The notes under the pieces were generated by a model. The model searched no databases. It saw nothing but the letters and a program-made list of their open reading frames with translations, and was not told the DNA's origin. Below, in pieces: positions 1-8,150 of a stretch of DNA of 64,000 nt. Origin of the DNA: Streptomyces sp. DvalAA-14 (GTDB lineage Bacteria > Actinomycetota > Actinomycetes > Streptomycetales > Streptomycetaceae); assembly GCF_900091855.1 (NCBI RefSeq), contig NZ_FMCH01000476.1, positions 1 through 64,000 of the forward strand. The letters are read 5' to 3'. The translations under genes and the position numbers were made by a program. Each line of letters starts with the position of its first letter. Within the stretch, counting starts at the first letter, position 1.

Positions 1-1146
1 CGCCGCTGCGCCGCCCCCCGCATCAAACCGGAACACCGCCCCTACCGCACGGTCGACGGCAACATCCGGATCGGCAGCGTGATCTACGGCATCGGCGCCG
101 AGATCGCCGACCCCGACGGGTGGATCTGGACCCTCACCCAGGTGATGGACGGCAGCCGCACGACCGCCCAGATCGCCGCCGAGGTGGCCGTCCGGCACCC
201 GGCGGTCGCGCCGGCCACCGTCCGGTCCGCGATGGCCGATCTGCGCGAAGCGGGCTTCATGGACGACGCGGCGGCGCCGCTGCCGGCCGGCCTCGGCGAC
301 CGGGACCCGATCCGGCACGCCCGCGGGGTGGCGCTGCTGCGCTGGATGGATCTCAGCCCGCAGGCCAGCCCCTGGCAGGCCCAACTGCGATTACGCCAGG
401 CCCGGGTGGTGGTGCTGGGGGTGGGGGGTACCGGCGGGGTCGCCGCGCAGCTCCTGGTCGCCTCCGGGGTCGGACACCTGCACGCGGTGGATCCGGACGT
501 GGTCGAACTGTCCAATCTCAATCGGCAGTTGCTCTACCGCGAGGCGGACATCGGCTCCCGGAAGGCCGACGCCGCGGTGGCCGCGCTGCGCTCGCTGAAC
601 TCCGACGTGACGGTGACCGGAGAACCGCGCGAGGTCAGCGGCCCGGACGATCTCGCGGCGCTGCTGGCGTACGGCGAGGGCGGCCCGTACGACCTGCTGG
701 TTCTCGGCGCGGACCGGCCCCCGGAGATCCGGCGCTGGGCCAACCGGGTCTGCCTGGCGCTCAAGCTGCCCTGGGTGGAGGGCGGTTACCGGGGACCGCT
801 GGTGACCGCCGGCGTCTACGTACCGGGCGACGGACCCTGCTGGGAGTGTCAGCGGGCCGGCGAGGTCGAGCGGCGCGATCTGCGGCTGGGGCCCGGACAG
901 AGCGAGGACGCGGCCTCCCCGCGGATGCCGTGGAACCCGGCGAGCGCGGTCACCGCGGCCCTGTCCGGCACACTGGTCGCCCACGTGGCGCTGGCCCTGC
1001 TCAGCGGGGTGCCGCCGATGCAGCCGGGGTTCCGGTACGGGGTGAATCTGATGGTGCTCGGCGATCCCGTCCTGCAGCGCCACCCGCGCCGGCCCGACTG
1101 CCCGGCCTGCGGCGACCGTTCACCGCGGACACCGAATCTCAACTGA
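1..1146 (+). CDS. ThiF-like adenylyltransferase with N-terminal leader-binding domain, 5' end outside window
   Basis: E1-like enzyme that would adenylate a carboxylate in a peptide-modifying pathway. The frame is open from base 1, with 26 sense codons before the first GTG at 79, so the start lies outside the window. Residues about 20-95 (counting from base 1) look like a PqqD-like winged-helix RiPP recognition element (IYGIGAEIADP...LTQVMDGSRTTAQIA). A Rossmann nucleotide-binding core follows (VVVLGVGGTGG, DPDVVELSNLNRQ), then two CxxC pairs (CWEC, CPAC) typical of the structural zinc of E1 enzymes. It converges on an M14 carboxypeptidase 30 bases downstream. By family knowledge RRE-E1 proteins act in azol(in)e and related RiPP pathways; that role here is inference, because no precursor peptide is visible. 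Confidence 0.8.
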   Translation, partial: RRCAAPRIKPEHRPYRTVDGNIRIGSVIYGIGAEIADPDGWIWTLTQVMDGSRTTAQIAAEVAVRHPAVAPATVRSAMADLREAGFMDDAAAPLPAGLGDRDPIRHARGVALLRWMDLSPQASPWQAQLRLRQARVVVLGVGGTGGVAAQLLVASGVGHLHAVDPDVVELSNLNRQLLYREADIGSRKADAAVAALRSLNSDVTVTGEPREVSGPDDLAALLAYGEGGPYDLLVLGADRPPEIRRWANRVCLALKLPWVEGGYRGPLVTAGVYVPGDGPCWECQRAGEVERRDLRLGPGQSEDAASPRMPWNPASAVTAALSGTLVAHVALALLSGVPPMQPGFRYGVNLMVLGDPVLQRHPRRPDCPACGDRSPRTPNLN

Positions 1147-1176
1147 CGGCCCAGCGGCGGCTGTCCGCGCCACCGG

Positions 1177-2478
1177 TTACCGGCCGGGCCGCTCATCGCC
1201 GGCCCGCTCCACCGCCGCGAGCACCATCCTCGCCTGGAGTTCGGCCTGGGTGCCCACCGGCACCCAGCGGGCGTCCAGCGCCGCGACCAGATCCCGGGCG
1301 CCCGCGTCCACCCGGCGCTCCAACCGGGAACGCAGCCGCGCCGGTTCGGCGTTCGGGTCGTCGGCGGGGAAAGCCCGGCTCTCGTCGAGCAGCCGCAGCA
1401 GCATGCCCGAGGCGCGCAGCGGGACCCGGCGGGCGGCGATGTCCAGGGCCGCGACATGCGCCATGGTCAGCCGCCCGGGGCAGTGGCCGGCGAGGGCCTC
1501 GTAGTCGTCGGCCAGCCCGGAGAACGCCGCCGCCGCGTCTTCGGCGCCGCGCAGCAGCGGCTCATCCACTCGGCCGAGCAGCGCGACCGTCCGCTCCAGC
1601 GCTGCGGCGGTGGTCGCGCCGTCCTTGCGCAGCCGGGCCGCCAGCACGGCGACCGTGTGCCAGCCGTCGGGGTGCGGGGCGGGGTCGGCGATCCGCCGGG
1701 TCGCCCACATCGGCACCTCGACCACCGCGGTCGTCCCGCCGTGGCGGTGCGGACGGCACCAGGTGGAGCCCTCGACGCCGGCCGGCCCGCCCGCGAGCCG
1801 CCCCGGCCCCTCGGCGGGCAGCACGTACACACCCGGGCCGGGGCTGTCCCAAGCCAGGGCGTCCTGCGTTCCGGTCTGCACCGGCACGTCGAGTTCGGCC
1901 GCGCACTTGCCGAACGGCTCGGCCAGGCCCGGGAGATCGGCGGTCAGCCGGATCCGGCCGCCGCCGACGTCCATGCCGTGCAGGGTGCACTGCAACACCG
2001 GCCGCAACGCGTCGATGACCGCCGACAGGGCCGCGGATTCCGGCAGATCCGCGCCCGGACCGCCCAAGGAGCCCGCCCATTCGGGCTGTTCGGCGATGGC
2101 CGGCCGGAAAGTGTGCCGGAAATGCACCGCCGGCGGTCGCGCCCCGGCCGGCCCGCTCTCGTTGAGCACCGCGCCGTCCGGGTCGAGGCAGAGCAGGAAA
2201 TCCCAGGTCAGATCGGCCTCGGCATGCCGCTGCCGGTCCCATACCGCCTGCTCGGCCAGCCACAGCACGCTCGCGCCGCCGGCCGGCTCGTCCGGATGCG
2301 CCCCGGCCACCACCAGCACATGGCGGCTGCCGTGCCCCACCGACAGCAGCCACAACGGCCGTCCGGCGCGGGATTCGCCGGCCAGCCGCATCCGGCACAG
2401 GTCCGGGTGGCGCTGGGTGAGCAGGCGGGCCGCCGCCGCGACACCGGAAACGGTCGGATACGCGTCTGGCCCGCGCAT
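1177..2478 (-). CDS. M14-family zinc carboxypeptidase
   Basis: Metallopeptidase of the M14 family, 433 aa. The zinc ligands are visible as HPDE (AGAHPDEPAG, about residue 75) and a later His in CTLHGMD. The catalytic Glu is likely in VVEVPMW. The ATG at 2478 is chosen because GAGGAGGAG lies seven bases upstream and the conserved region begins shortly after; a longer in-frame start at 2538 has no such site. There is no signal peptide, so it is probably cytoplasmic. Lying tail to tail with the RRE-ThiF gene, it could trim a modified peptide, but ordinary peptide turnover is equally possible. The long N- and C-terminal parts outside the peptidase core are unassigned. Confidence 0.82.
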   Translation of the reverse strand: MRGPDAYPTVSGVAAAARLLTQRHPDLCRMRLAGESRAGRPLWLLSVGHGSRHVLVVAGAHPDEPAGGASVLWLAEQAVWDRQRHAEADLTWDFLLCLDPDGAVLNESGPAGARPPAVHFRHTFRPAIAEQPEWAGSLGGPGADLPESAALSAVIDALRPVLQCTLHGMDVGGGRIRLTADLPGLAEPFGKCAAELDVPVQTGTQDALAWDSPGPGVYVLPAEGPGRLAGGPAGVEGSTWCRPHRHGGTTAVVEVPMWATRRIADPAPHPDGWHTVAVLAARLRKDGATTAAALERTVALLGRVDEPLLRGAEDAAAAFSGLADDYEALAGHCPGRLTMAHVAALDIAARRVPLRASGMLLRLLDESRAFPADDPNAEPARLRSRLERRVDAGARDLVAALDARWVPVGTQAELQARMVLAAVERAGDERPGR

Positions 2479-3021
2479 GACGGCTCCTCCTCGGCGCAAC
2501 CCGGCCCGACGGCTCTGTCCGACCGGTTCCCTTCCCATCCGCCCCGACCACCGGTCCCGTTGGACCCGGGATCAACGCGGCCCTGCCCAACCCAAGCCCG
2601 ACTCCCGCCCAACGTCGGCTCGGACCACCGCCGAACCACGCCGGGGTCCTTGGCCCGGCCCCGCGCCCGGCTCCGACCGTTGCAACCGTCCCGCCCGTTC
2701 CGCCCGCCCGTCCACGCCCGCAGCCGGTCAATTCCCCTTCCGCGTAGGGCAATTGAGCGGCGAGGATCCATCGGCGTGGGCCGCCGGCCCGCGCACTGAT
2801 CAGACTCTGCGGCCCGCCACCGGGTGTCAAGGGCGCCGTCCGGCGCGGGCGGCGGCCCGCGCACGGGCGTCGTCCGGCCCCGCAGGTGATCCTCGGAGAC
2901 ACCCGCCGCACCCGCCCCGCCGGCACCGGATCGCGCCCGCCGCTCACCCCGCGCCCCCCGGGCCCTGGGGCAGCCCGCCCGTGCCGGGGACGGCCGCGGA
3001 GCCTGTGCCAGACTCGGCGCA
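2479..3021. other. 543-base intergenic region between divergent genes
   Basis: This lies between the divergent M14 peptidase and aldo/keto reductase genes. I see no convincing coding sequence. It holds the palindrome at 2728-2756 and two copies of CGGCCCGCGCAC (near 2785 and 2852). It is long for a Streptomyces divergent promoter region and must hold both promoters. Confidence 0.6.
2728..2756. promoter_or_regulatory. Imperfect palindrome, candidate operator
   Basis: Two 11-base arms, TCAATTCCCCT and AGGGCAATTGA, separated by seven bases, with one mismatch between the arms. It is A+T-rich for its surroundings and lies midway between two divergent starts. The binding protein is unknown. Confidence 0.4.
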
Positions 3022-3936
3022 GTGAGCGACGAGACGGTGGGCGCGGCGGCAGCGGGGACATGGCGGCTCGGGGACCTCACGGTCAACCGGCTCGGATTCG
3101 GCGCGATGCGGCTGACCTCCACCGCGGACGGCCGGCCCAGCGACGGCGCGCGGGCGATCGGGGTGCTGCGGCGGGCGGTGGAGTTGGGGGTCGATCACAT
3201 CGACACCGCCAGCTTCTACGTCTCGGACTTGCGGTCGGCGAACGAGCTGATCAACAGCGCGCTGGGCGGCCCGTACCCCGACAACCTGGTCATCACCACC
3301 AAGGTCGGCCCCGGCAAGGACGCGAACGGCGAGTGGACGCCGGCCGCACGCCCCGACCAGCTGCGCGGCCAGGTCGAGGAGAATCTGCGGCAGCTCGGCC
3401 GTGACCACCTCGACGTGGTGAACCTGCGGGTGCACGCCGCCGATTCGGTGGCGGAACGCTTCGGCGTCCTGGCCGAGCTGCGCGGGGCCGGACTGATTCG
3501 GCACCTCGGTGTTTCCAACGTGCGCGCCCACCAGCTCGCCGAGGCGATGGCCATCGCGCCGGTGGTGTGCGTGCAGAACCGCTACGGGCTCGGCATCCGC
3601 GGTGACGACGAACTGCTGGCCGAGTGCGGTCGCCTCGGCATCGCGTTCGTACCGTTCTTCGCCATTGTGGGCTCCCGCACGGCGGCCATCGGGGCCGGCG
3701 GCGGGACCGCCGCCCCCGGTGAGGAGGCCGAGGTGGTGGGCGAGGTGGCCCGCGCCCATGGCGCCTCCCCGGCGCAGATCCGCCTCGCCTGGACCCTCCA
3801 CCGCGGACCCCACGTCCTGGCCATCCCCGGCACCGGCGACCCCGACCACCTGGAGGCGAACATCGCGGCGGGCGCGATCCGGCTGTCCCCGGCGGAGTTG
3901 GCCCGGCTGGACGGCCTGGGGGCCCTGGCCGGCTGA
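3022..3936 (+). CDS. Aldo/keto reductase with altered active site
   Basis: NADPH-dependent oxidoreductase of the AKR superfamily, 304 aa, GTG start. Family landmarks are GFGAMRL near residue 27, DHIDTASFY (Asp and Tyr of the catalytic tetrad), ITTKVGP (Lys), and the cofactor-binding region IPGTGDPDHLEAN near the C-terminus. Where most AKRs have His (the H of the YLLH-type motif), this protein reads VVNLRVH, so an Arg aligns with the catalytic His. Such variants are known in actinobacterial AKRs, and the activity may differ. It converges with the MerR-PP2C gene and shares a long inverted repeat with it. The substrate cannot be inferred. Confidence 0.83.
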   Translation: MSDETVGAAAAGTWRLGDLTVNRLGFGAMRLTSTADGRPSDGARAIGVLRRAVELGVDHIDTASFYVSDLRSANELINSALGGPYPDNLVITTKVGPGKDANGEWTPAARPDQLRGQVEENLRQLGRDHLDVVNLRVHAADSVAERFGVLAELRGAGLIRHLGVSNVRAHQLAEAMAIAPVVCVQNRYGLGIRGDDELLAECGRLGIAFVPFFAIVGSRTAAIGAGGGTAAPGEEAEVVGEVARAHGASPAQIRLAWTLHRGPHVLAIPGTGDPDHLEANIAAGAIRLSPAELARLDGLGALAG

Positions 3937-3991
3937 GCCGGCGGACCGACGGAGCCGGCGCAGGGGACCGAGGGGCCGAACCGGCTCAGCC
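3931..3991. terminator. Bidirectional inverted repeat between convergent genes
   Basis: A perfect 11-bp inverted repeat, GGCTGAGCCGG at 3931 and CCGGCTCAGCC at 3981, with a 39-base loop. It covers the stop codons of both flanking convergent genes. The long loop makes it a moderate rather than a strong terminator. Confidence 0.45.
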
Positions 3992-5101
3992 CGCGGCGAC
4001 ATCCGCCGCGATGTCCGTCACGACGTCCGCGACGACGTCCGCGACGACGCAACTGACGTTGTCCGGAGCGCCGGACCGATGGGCCAGCGCCACCAGCTCG
4101 CGTACGGTCTCGTCCGGGTCGGCGACGGAACGGATCACCCGGTGCACCTCGGCTTCCGGCACCACCGAGGACAGCCCGTCGGAGCAGAGCAGATAGCGGT
4201 CGCCGGCCTGGGCGTCGTGCAGCCGCAGATCGGCGGCCGCCGCCCCCGGGGCCCCGCTCAACGCCTTGGCCAGCAGCGATCGTTGCGGATGGGAGGCGGC
4301 TTCCTCGGGCGTCAGCCGCCCCTCGTCGATCATCGACTGCACGAGCGTGTGGTCGTGGGTGATCCGGAACAGCTCGCCGTCGCGCAGCAGATACGCCCGG
4401 GAGTCACCGATGTGGACCAGGGCCAGCTGGGAACCGGTCCACAGCATCGCGGTGAGCGTGGTCCCCACCTCCAGCGGCGCCGGTCGGCCGGCGGCCACCC
4501 GCCGCACCGCCTGGCCGGCCAGTTCGACGGCGTCCTCCAGGACGTTCAGCAGGCTGCCGGCCGGGATGCCGTCGGTCTCCAGCCGCCGGAGCGCGTCCAT
4601 CGCCCCGGCGGCGGCCCGGTCGCCGCCCGCCCCGAAGCCGTCGGCGACCGCCAGCAGGCGGGAGCCGGCGTAAGCGGTGTCCTGGTTGCTCTCGCGGACC
4701 AGGCCCGCGTCCGACAGGGCGGCGTAGCGGATGGCGAGAGGTGCGGTGGTCGATGACATGGTGGGATCGTCCTTCCGGGACAGATGCGCCACGAGGAAGC
4801 CGGCCAGGTCGCGCCGGGCGGCGATGTCGGCCTCGACACCGGCCCAGTACGCGCGGACCTCCCGGGCGGCGTCCGGCGCGTCCAGCGCACAGACGTCCCG
4901 GATCCGGGCCAGCGGCATTCCGAGCCGCCGCAGCCACGCCACCAGCCGGGCCTGTTCCAACTGCCCGGCCGCGTAGAACCGGTAGCCGTTGACCGGATCG
5001 ACCCGCGCGGGTGTCAGCAGCCCCAACTCGTCGTACAGCCGCAGTGCCTTCGGTGACAGCCGCGAAGCCTTGGCGAAGGCGCCGATGCTCAGCAGTTCCA
5101 C
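3986..5101 (-). CDS. MerR-type regulator fused to PP2C phosphatase
   Basis: Single 371-aa polypeptide. Residues 1-110 form a MerR winged helix and dimerisation helix (SIGAFAKASRLSPKALRLYDELGLL, with the NGYRFY wing). Residues about 125-365 form a PP2C Ser/Thr phosphatase (SDAGLVRESNQD, AVADGFGAGGDRAAAG, VHIGDSRAYLLRDGE, LLCSDGLSSVV, SGAPDNVSCV), with the metal-binding Asp residues present. The GTG at 5101 has GGAAGGGAG six bases upstream. An internal ATG near residue 114 could start a free phosphatase, but no separate ribosome-binding site stands out. The domain pairing suggests that DNA binding is tied to phosphoprotein signalling. A MerR-type promoter and five 10-nt repeats lie just upstream, which suggests autoregulation. 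Confidence 0.88.
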   Translation of the reverse strand: MELLSIGAFAKASRLSPKALRLYDELGLLTPARVDPVNGYRFYAAGQLEQARLVAWLRRLGMPLARIRDVCALDAPDAAREVRAYWAGVEADIAARRDLAGFLVAHLSRKDDPTMSSTTAPLAIRYAALSDAGLVRESNQDTAYAGSRLLAVADGFGAGGDRAAAGAMDALRRLETDGIPAGSLLNVLEDAVELAGQAVRRVAAGRPAPLEVGTTLTAMLWTGSQLALVHIGDSRAYLLRDGELFRITHDHTLVQSMIDEGRLTPEEAASHPQRSLLAKALSGAPGAAAADLRLHDAQAGDRYLLCSDGLSSVVPEAEVHRVIRSVADPDETVRELVALAHRSGAPDNVSCVVADVVADVVTDIAADVAAG

Positions 5102-5130
5102 ACCCGTCTCCCTTCCGCCCGGCCGCGCGG

Positions 5131-5180
5131 ACCGGTATCGGCCGGTACTGACCGGTACTGACCTGTGCCGACCTCTGCCG
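5131..5180. repeat. Five tandem 10-nt direct repeats upstream of the MerR-PP2C gene
   Basis: The units are ACCGGTATCG, GCCGGTACTG, ACCGGTACTG, ACCTGTGCCG and ACCTCTGCCG. The 10-base period matches one DNA helical turn. They lie 30-80 bases upstream of the GTG start, in the probable 5' leader. A protein-binding array is possible; the function is not known. Confidence 0.6.
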
Positions 5181-5215
5181 TTTCCTCGTACCGGGCGCCT
5201 CGCCCGGCCCTGTTG

Positions 5216-5246
5216 ATGCTGGGCCTTTCCCCAAGGACAAGGTCAA
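5216..5246 (-). promoter_or_regulatory. MerR-type promoter with central palindrome
   Basis: On the minus strand TTGACC (5246-5241) is followed about 19-20 bases later by a -10-like CAGCAT. Between them is the dyad CCTT-N5-AAGG (5224-5236). A stretched spacer with a palindrome inside is the classic layout of MerR-family operators. It points toward the MerR-PP2C gene at 5101. Confidence 0.5.
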
Positions 5247-5290
5247 GCCCGAGCACGGGGAGCGCGACGGATCCGAGGAGCGCGGGCCGG

Positions 5291-6199
5291 TCAGAGGTCG
5301 AGCACGGCGATGTCGAACCGGCTGAGGCGCTCCGGATCACCGATCACGTCGATGGCGGTGATCCCCCTGTCGCCGACGGTGAAGCGGAGAACGAGCAGGA
5401 GCCGTCCGCGCGGGGCCGTTACGAGGCCGACCACGCCGTCGATCAGCGCCGGTTCGGTGAAGCGCACCCGATCCGCCGACGCCGACGCGCCCTTGACCAC
5501 GCTCTGGGCGCCGCGCAGCACGAGCGGTACCCGGAACGGGCCGGACGCCGGGTCGGCGCGGAGCACCACGTCCGGATCCAGCAGCGCGACCAGCGCTTCG
5601 AAGTCCCCGCCGCGCGAGGCGGCCAGGAAGGCCTCGACCACCCGGCGCTGCCGGGCCGCGTCGGCGGCCGGCAGCGGGGAGGCACCCCGGACCCGGCGGC
5701 GGGCGCGGCTGGCGAGTTGCCGGGCCGCGGTCGGGGAGCGCTCGACCATCGGGCCGATCTCGTCGAAGGGCACCGCGAACAGGTCGTGCAGCACGAAGGC
5801 GAGCCGCTCGGCGGGGGTGAGGGTGTCGAGCACCACCAGCAGCGCCAGCCCGACCGAGTCGGCCAGCAGCGCTTCCTGCTCGGGGTCGCCGACCTCGCCG
5901 CGGCCGGCCACCGGCTCGGCCACCTGCGGGGGGAGCGGGTCCTCGCGCCGCGTCGCCCGGGCGCGCAGCATGTTCAACGACACCCGGGCCACCACGGTCG
6001 TCAGCCAGGCGTCGAGATTCTCCACGCCACTGGTGTCGGCCCGGCTGAGCCGCAGCCAGGCCTCCTGGACGGCGTCGTCCGCCTCACTCGCCGAGCCGAG
6101 CATCCGGTAGGCGACCGCCCGCAGCCGCATGCGGTGCTCCTCGAACTGCTCCGGCAGCCACGCGCCGCCGTCCACCGTCTCGTCCGCCGTCTCGTCCAC
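5291..6199 (-). CDS. ECF sigma factor with C-terminal SnoaL-like domain (SigJ/ECF41-ECF56 type)
   Basis: RNA polymerase sigma factor. Region 2 is at about residues 18-85 (FEEHRMRLRAVAYRMLGS, DAVQEAWLR) and region 4 at about 125-180 (TPAERLAFVLHDLFAVPFDEI). A roughly 110-aa SnoaL/NTF2-like tail follows (VVEAFLAASRGGDFEALVALLDPDVVLRAD). In the ECF41/ECF56 families this tail modulates promoter binding in place of a separate anti-sigma factor. The GTG at 6199 is preferred because GGAGG lies 11 bases upstream; a GTG at 6232 has no ribosome-binding site. The ECF41-typical DGGG motif of the tail is not present, so the exact subgroup is open. Confidence 0.85.
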   Translation of the reverse strand: MDETADETVDGGAWLPEQFEEHRMRLRAVAYRMLGSASEADDAVQEAWLRLSRADTSGVENLDAWLTTVVARVSLNMLRARATRREDPLPPQVAEPVAGRGEVGDPEQEALLADSVGLALLVVLDTLTPAERLAFVLHDLFAVPFDEIGPMVERSPTAARQLASRARRRVRGASPLPAADAARQRRVVEAFLAASRGGDFEALVALLDPDVVLRADPASGPFRVPLVLRGAQSVVKGASASADRVRFTEPALIDGVVGLVTAPRGRLLLVLRFTVGDRGITAIDVIGDPERLSRFDIAVLDL

Positions 6200-6280
6200 C
6201 GGGTCACTTTCCTCCGTCGCGGGGTGTCTCACCAGGAGACCCGCGAAAGCCCGCGGATGTGACGGCGGGGCGTCCTGGGG

Positions 6281-6679
6281 TCACGACGCCCCGGGCTCGT
6301 GACTGTCGTAGGGCCGCGTGATGATCTCCATCCCGTGCCCGGCCGGATCCTTGAAGTACAGGCCGCGCCCGCCGTGATGGTGGTTGATCTCGCCCGGCCG
6401 GGCCAGATACGGGTCGGCGTAGTAGGTGAGATCCGCCTGCAGGATCCGTGCGAAGGCGCCGTCGAACTCCTCGTCCGACACGAGGAACGCGTAGTGCTGC
6501 ACGGTGATCGAATCGGCCGGCACGGTGGCGAAGTCCAAGGTGACGCCGTTGCTGGTGGCGACCGGGATGAACGGTCCCCATTCCGCCCCGACCCGCAGGC
6601 CCAGGATGTGCGCCAGGAATGCGGCGGACTCGCGGTTGTCCCGGGCGTGGACGATGGTGTGATTCAGCTCGACCGGCAT
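6281..6679 (-). CDS. VOC (glyoxalase/dioxygenase fold) family protein
   Basis: Single vicinal-oxygen-chelate domain of 132 aa with paired beta-alpha-beta-beta-beta halves. Likely metal ligands are the His in LNHTIVH near residue 6, the His in VQHYAFL near residue 58, and the Glu in MEIITRP near the C-terminus. The motif GGRGLYFKDPAGHGMEI is family-typical. The ATG at 6679 has GGAGG ten bases upstream; an in-frame GTG at 6805 would add 42 residues of poor coding character. Possible roles are a small dioxygenase, a glyoxalase or a resistance protein; the substrate is unknown. Confidence 0.8.
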   Translation of the reverse strand: MPVELNHTIVHARDNRESAAFLAHILGLRVGAEWGPFIPVATSNGVTLDFATVPADSITVQHYAFLVSDEEFDGAFARILQADLTYYADPYLARPGEINHHHGGRGLYFKDPAGHGMEIITRPYDSHEPGAS

Positions 6680-6836
6680 GGCTGGCCCGCCTCCGTAAGG
6701 CACCGCACGACGCCTCCATGCCTCACCCGGCCGGTGACCGACACACGCCGCCGCGCCCCCGATCCTAGGCAGCGCCCCGGCCGCCCGTCGATGCCCCCGC
6801 CCCAAAACGGCCGGGCCGAGGGCCCGGCCTTCGGTG

Positions 6837-7505
6837 TCACGACTCCGTCGGTTTGTGGGTGAGGAAGAAGCCCTGCTGGCCCTGGCGGGGTTTTTCGCTC
6901 GCGTCGGGTTCGCGGATGAGGCGGGCGTCGACGGGGAGGCCGGACTCGTTCAGGAGGGCGGCGAGGTGATCGGGGGCGAGCCAGTAGACGTCGAGCGTGA
7001 GCGGGAGTTCGTGGCCGTATGCCTGGCCCAGAGGGCGGCGCAGGTCGCCGACCTTGAAGGCCAGGAGCAAGGGGGCGCCGGGGGCCAGCACCCGGTGGCA
7101 TTCCGCGAACACCTTCGGCAGCAGCTCCGGCGGGGTGTGGACGGTCGAGTACCAGACGAGGGCCCCGCCGAGAGTGTTGTCCGCCAGGTCCAGCGCGGTC
7201 ATCGAACCCTGTTCGAAGCGCAGACCCGGATGCCTCCGGCGGGCGACGGCGATCATCTCGGCGGACAGGTCGACGCCGAACACGTCCACGCCGAGTGAGC
7301 TCAGGTGGGCCGTGACGCGGCCGGGCCCGCAGCCGAGGTCGGCGACCGGCCCGAGGCCGGCTGCCCGCACCAGCTCGGCGAACGCGGCGAGCATGGCGCG
7401 GTCCAGCGGTTTGTCGTCCAGTTCGTCGCGCAGGAGCTTCTCGTAGTCGACGGCGACCGCGTCGTAGACGGTACGGGTGGTGTGGAGGTACTCCGCTTCG
7501 GTCAT
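6837..7505 (-). CDS. Class I SAM-dependent methyltransferase
   Basis: 222-aa methyltransferase. Motif I is VADLGCGPGRVTAHL near residue 57, followed by the acidic FGVDLS strand end and LADNTLGGALVWYSTVHTPP as motif IV. The ATG is at 7505; a longer open frame upstream overlaps the divergent XRE gene and is not coding. The target (small molecule or protein) cannot be told. It shares a divergent 138-bp promoter region with the XRE regulator, including the palindrome at 7596-7612. Confidence 0.82.
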   Translation of the reverse strand: MTEAEYLHTTRTVYDAVAVDYEKLLRDELDDKPLDRAMLAAFAELVRAAGLGPVADLGCGPGRVTAHLSSLGVDVFGVDLSAEMIAVARRRHPGLRFEQGSMTALDLADNTLGGALVWYSTVHTPPELLPKVFAECHRVLAPGAPLLLAFKVGDLRRPLGQAYGHELPLTLDVYWLAPDHLAALLNESGLPVDARLIREPDASEKPRQGQQGFFLTHKPTES

Positions 7506-7595
7506 GGCGGAGGACTGTAGCCCCGGGCGTCCTGCCCCCGCCGGTCGGCGGCCCCGGCCGCACCCCGCCGCCGGCGGCACTCCGTGCGAGACACA

Positions 7596-7612
7596 GCAAG
7601 CAAGATGCTTGC
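7596..7612. promoter_or_regulatory. Perfect palindrome in divergent promoter region, candidate XRE operator
   Basis: GCAAGCA-AGA-TGCTTGC is a perfect 7-bp dyad with a 3-base centre, 32 bases upstream of the XRE start and next to an A-rich stretch. Small HTH dimers commonly bind such sites next to their own gene. Autoregulation is inferred. Confidence 0.45.
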
Positions 7613-7643
7613 AAAAGTTAGCGCGGTGGGGGACAGTGGAGCC

Positions 7644-8096
7644 ATGGGTGCGCTGAAGGTGGGAGGGCTCGGGGAGTTCCTGCGGGAGCAGCGGCGCGGT
7701 GCGCAGTTGAGTCTGCGGCAGCTCGCGGAGGCGGCCGGTGTGTCGAATCCGTATCTGAGCCAGATCGAGCGCGGGCTGCGCAAGCCCAGTGCCGAGATCC
7801 TGCAGCAGCTCGCCAAGGCGCTGCGGATATCCGCGGAGACGCTCTACGTGCAGGCGGGAATTCTCGACGCACGGGAGCGGGACGAGCTGGAGGTGCCGGC
7901 GGCGATCCTGGCCGACCCGTCGATCAGTGAGCGGCAGAAGCAGGTGCTCATCCAGATCTACGAGTCCTTCCGCAAGGAGAACACCGCGGCGGCCGGCGCC
8001 GAGCAGGAAGCCGCGCCCGAGGACGGCCGGGAAGCCGCGCACCCGGCGGACAGCCGGATCACGGAGCAGGCGACGGGGAAGACAACGACGACGTGA
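7644..8096 (+). CDS. XRE-family transcriptional regulator
   Basis: 150-aa protein with a classic Cro/C1 helix-turn-helix at residues 8-65 (GEFLREQRRGAQLSLRQLAE, AGVSNPYLSQIERGLRKPS). A helical segment follows (ISERQKQVLIQIYESFRKEN) and then a low-complexity Ala/Glu-rich tail. The ATG at 7644 is chosen; the upstream GTG at 7584 would place the operator-like palindrome in coding sequence. It is followed by the HbhA-like gene and the DUF2516 gene. The same order occurs in Mycobacterium tuberculosis (Rv0474, hbhA/Rv0475, Rv0476), which supports the call and suggests it controls the HbhA-like gene. Confidence 0.85.
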   Translation: MGALKVGGLGEFLREQRRGAQLSLRQLAEAAGVSNPYLSQIERGLRKPSAEILQQLAKALRISAETLYVQAGILDARERDELEVPAAILADPSISERQKQVLIQIYESFRKENTAAAGAEQEAAPEDGREAAHPADSRITEQATGKTTTT

Positions 8097-8150
8097 CGGG
8101 AGCGGCCGGCCGCGCTGCGGCGGGCGTGCCCGTACGGGAGGAATACAGAG

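Noticed and set aside
120-2018. Very long overlapping reading frames opposite or out of frame with the ThiF and M14 genes
   Set aside because: Arg/Pro/Gly-rich shadow frames typical of high-G+C DNA; the called frames carry the family motifs and GC3 bias.
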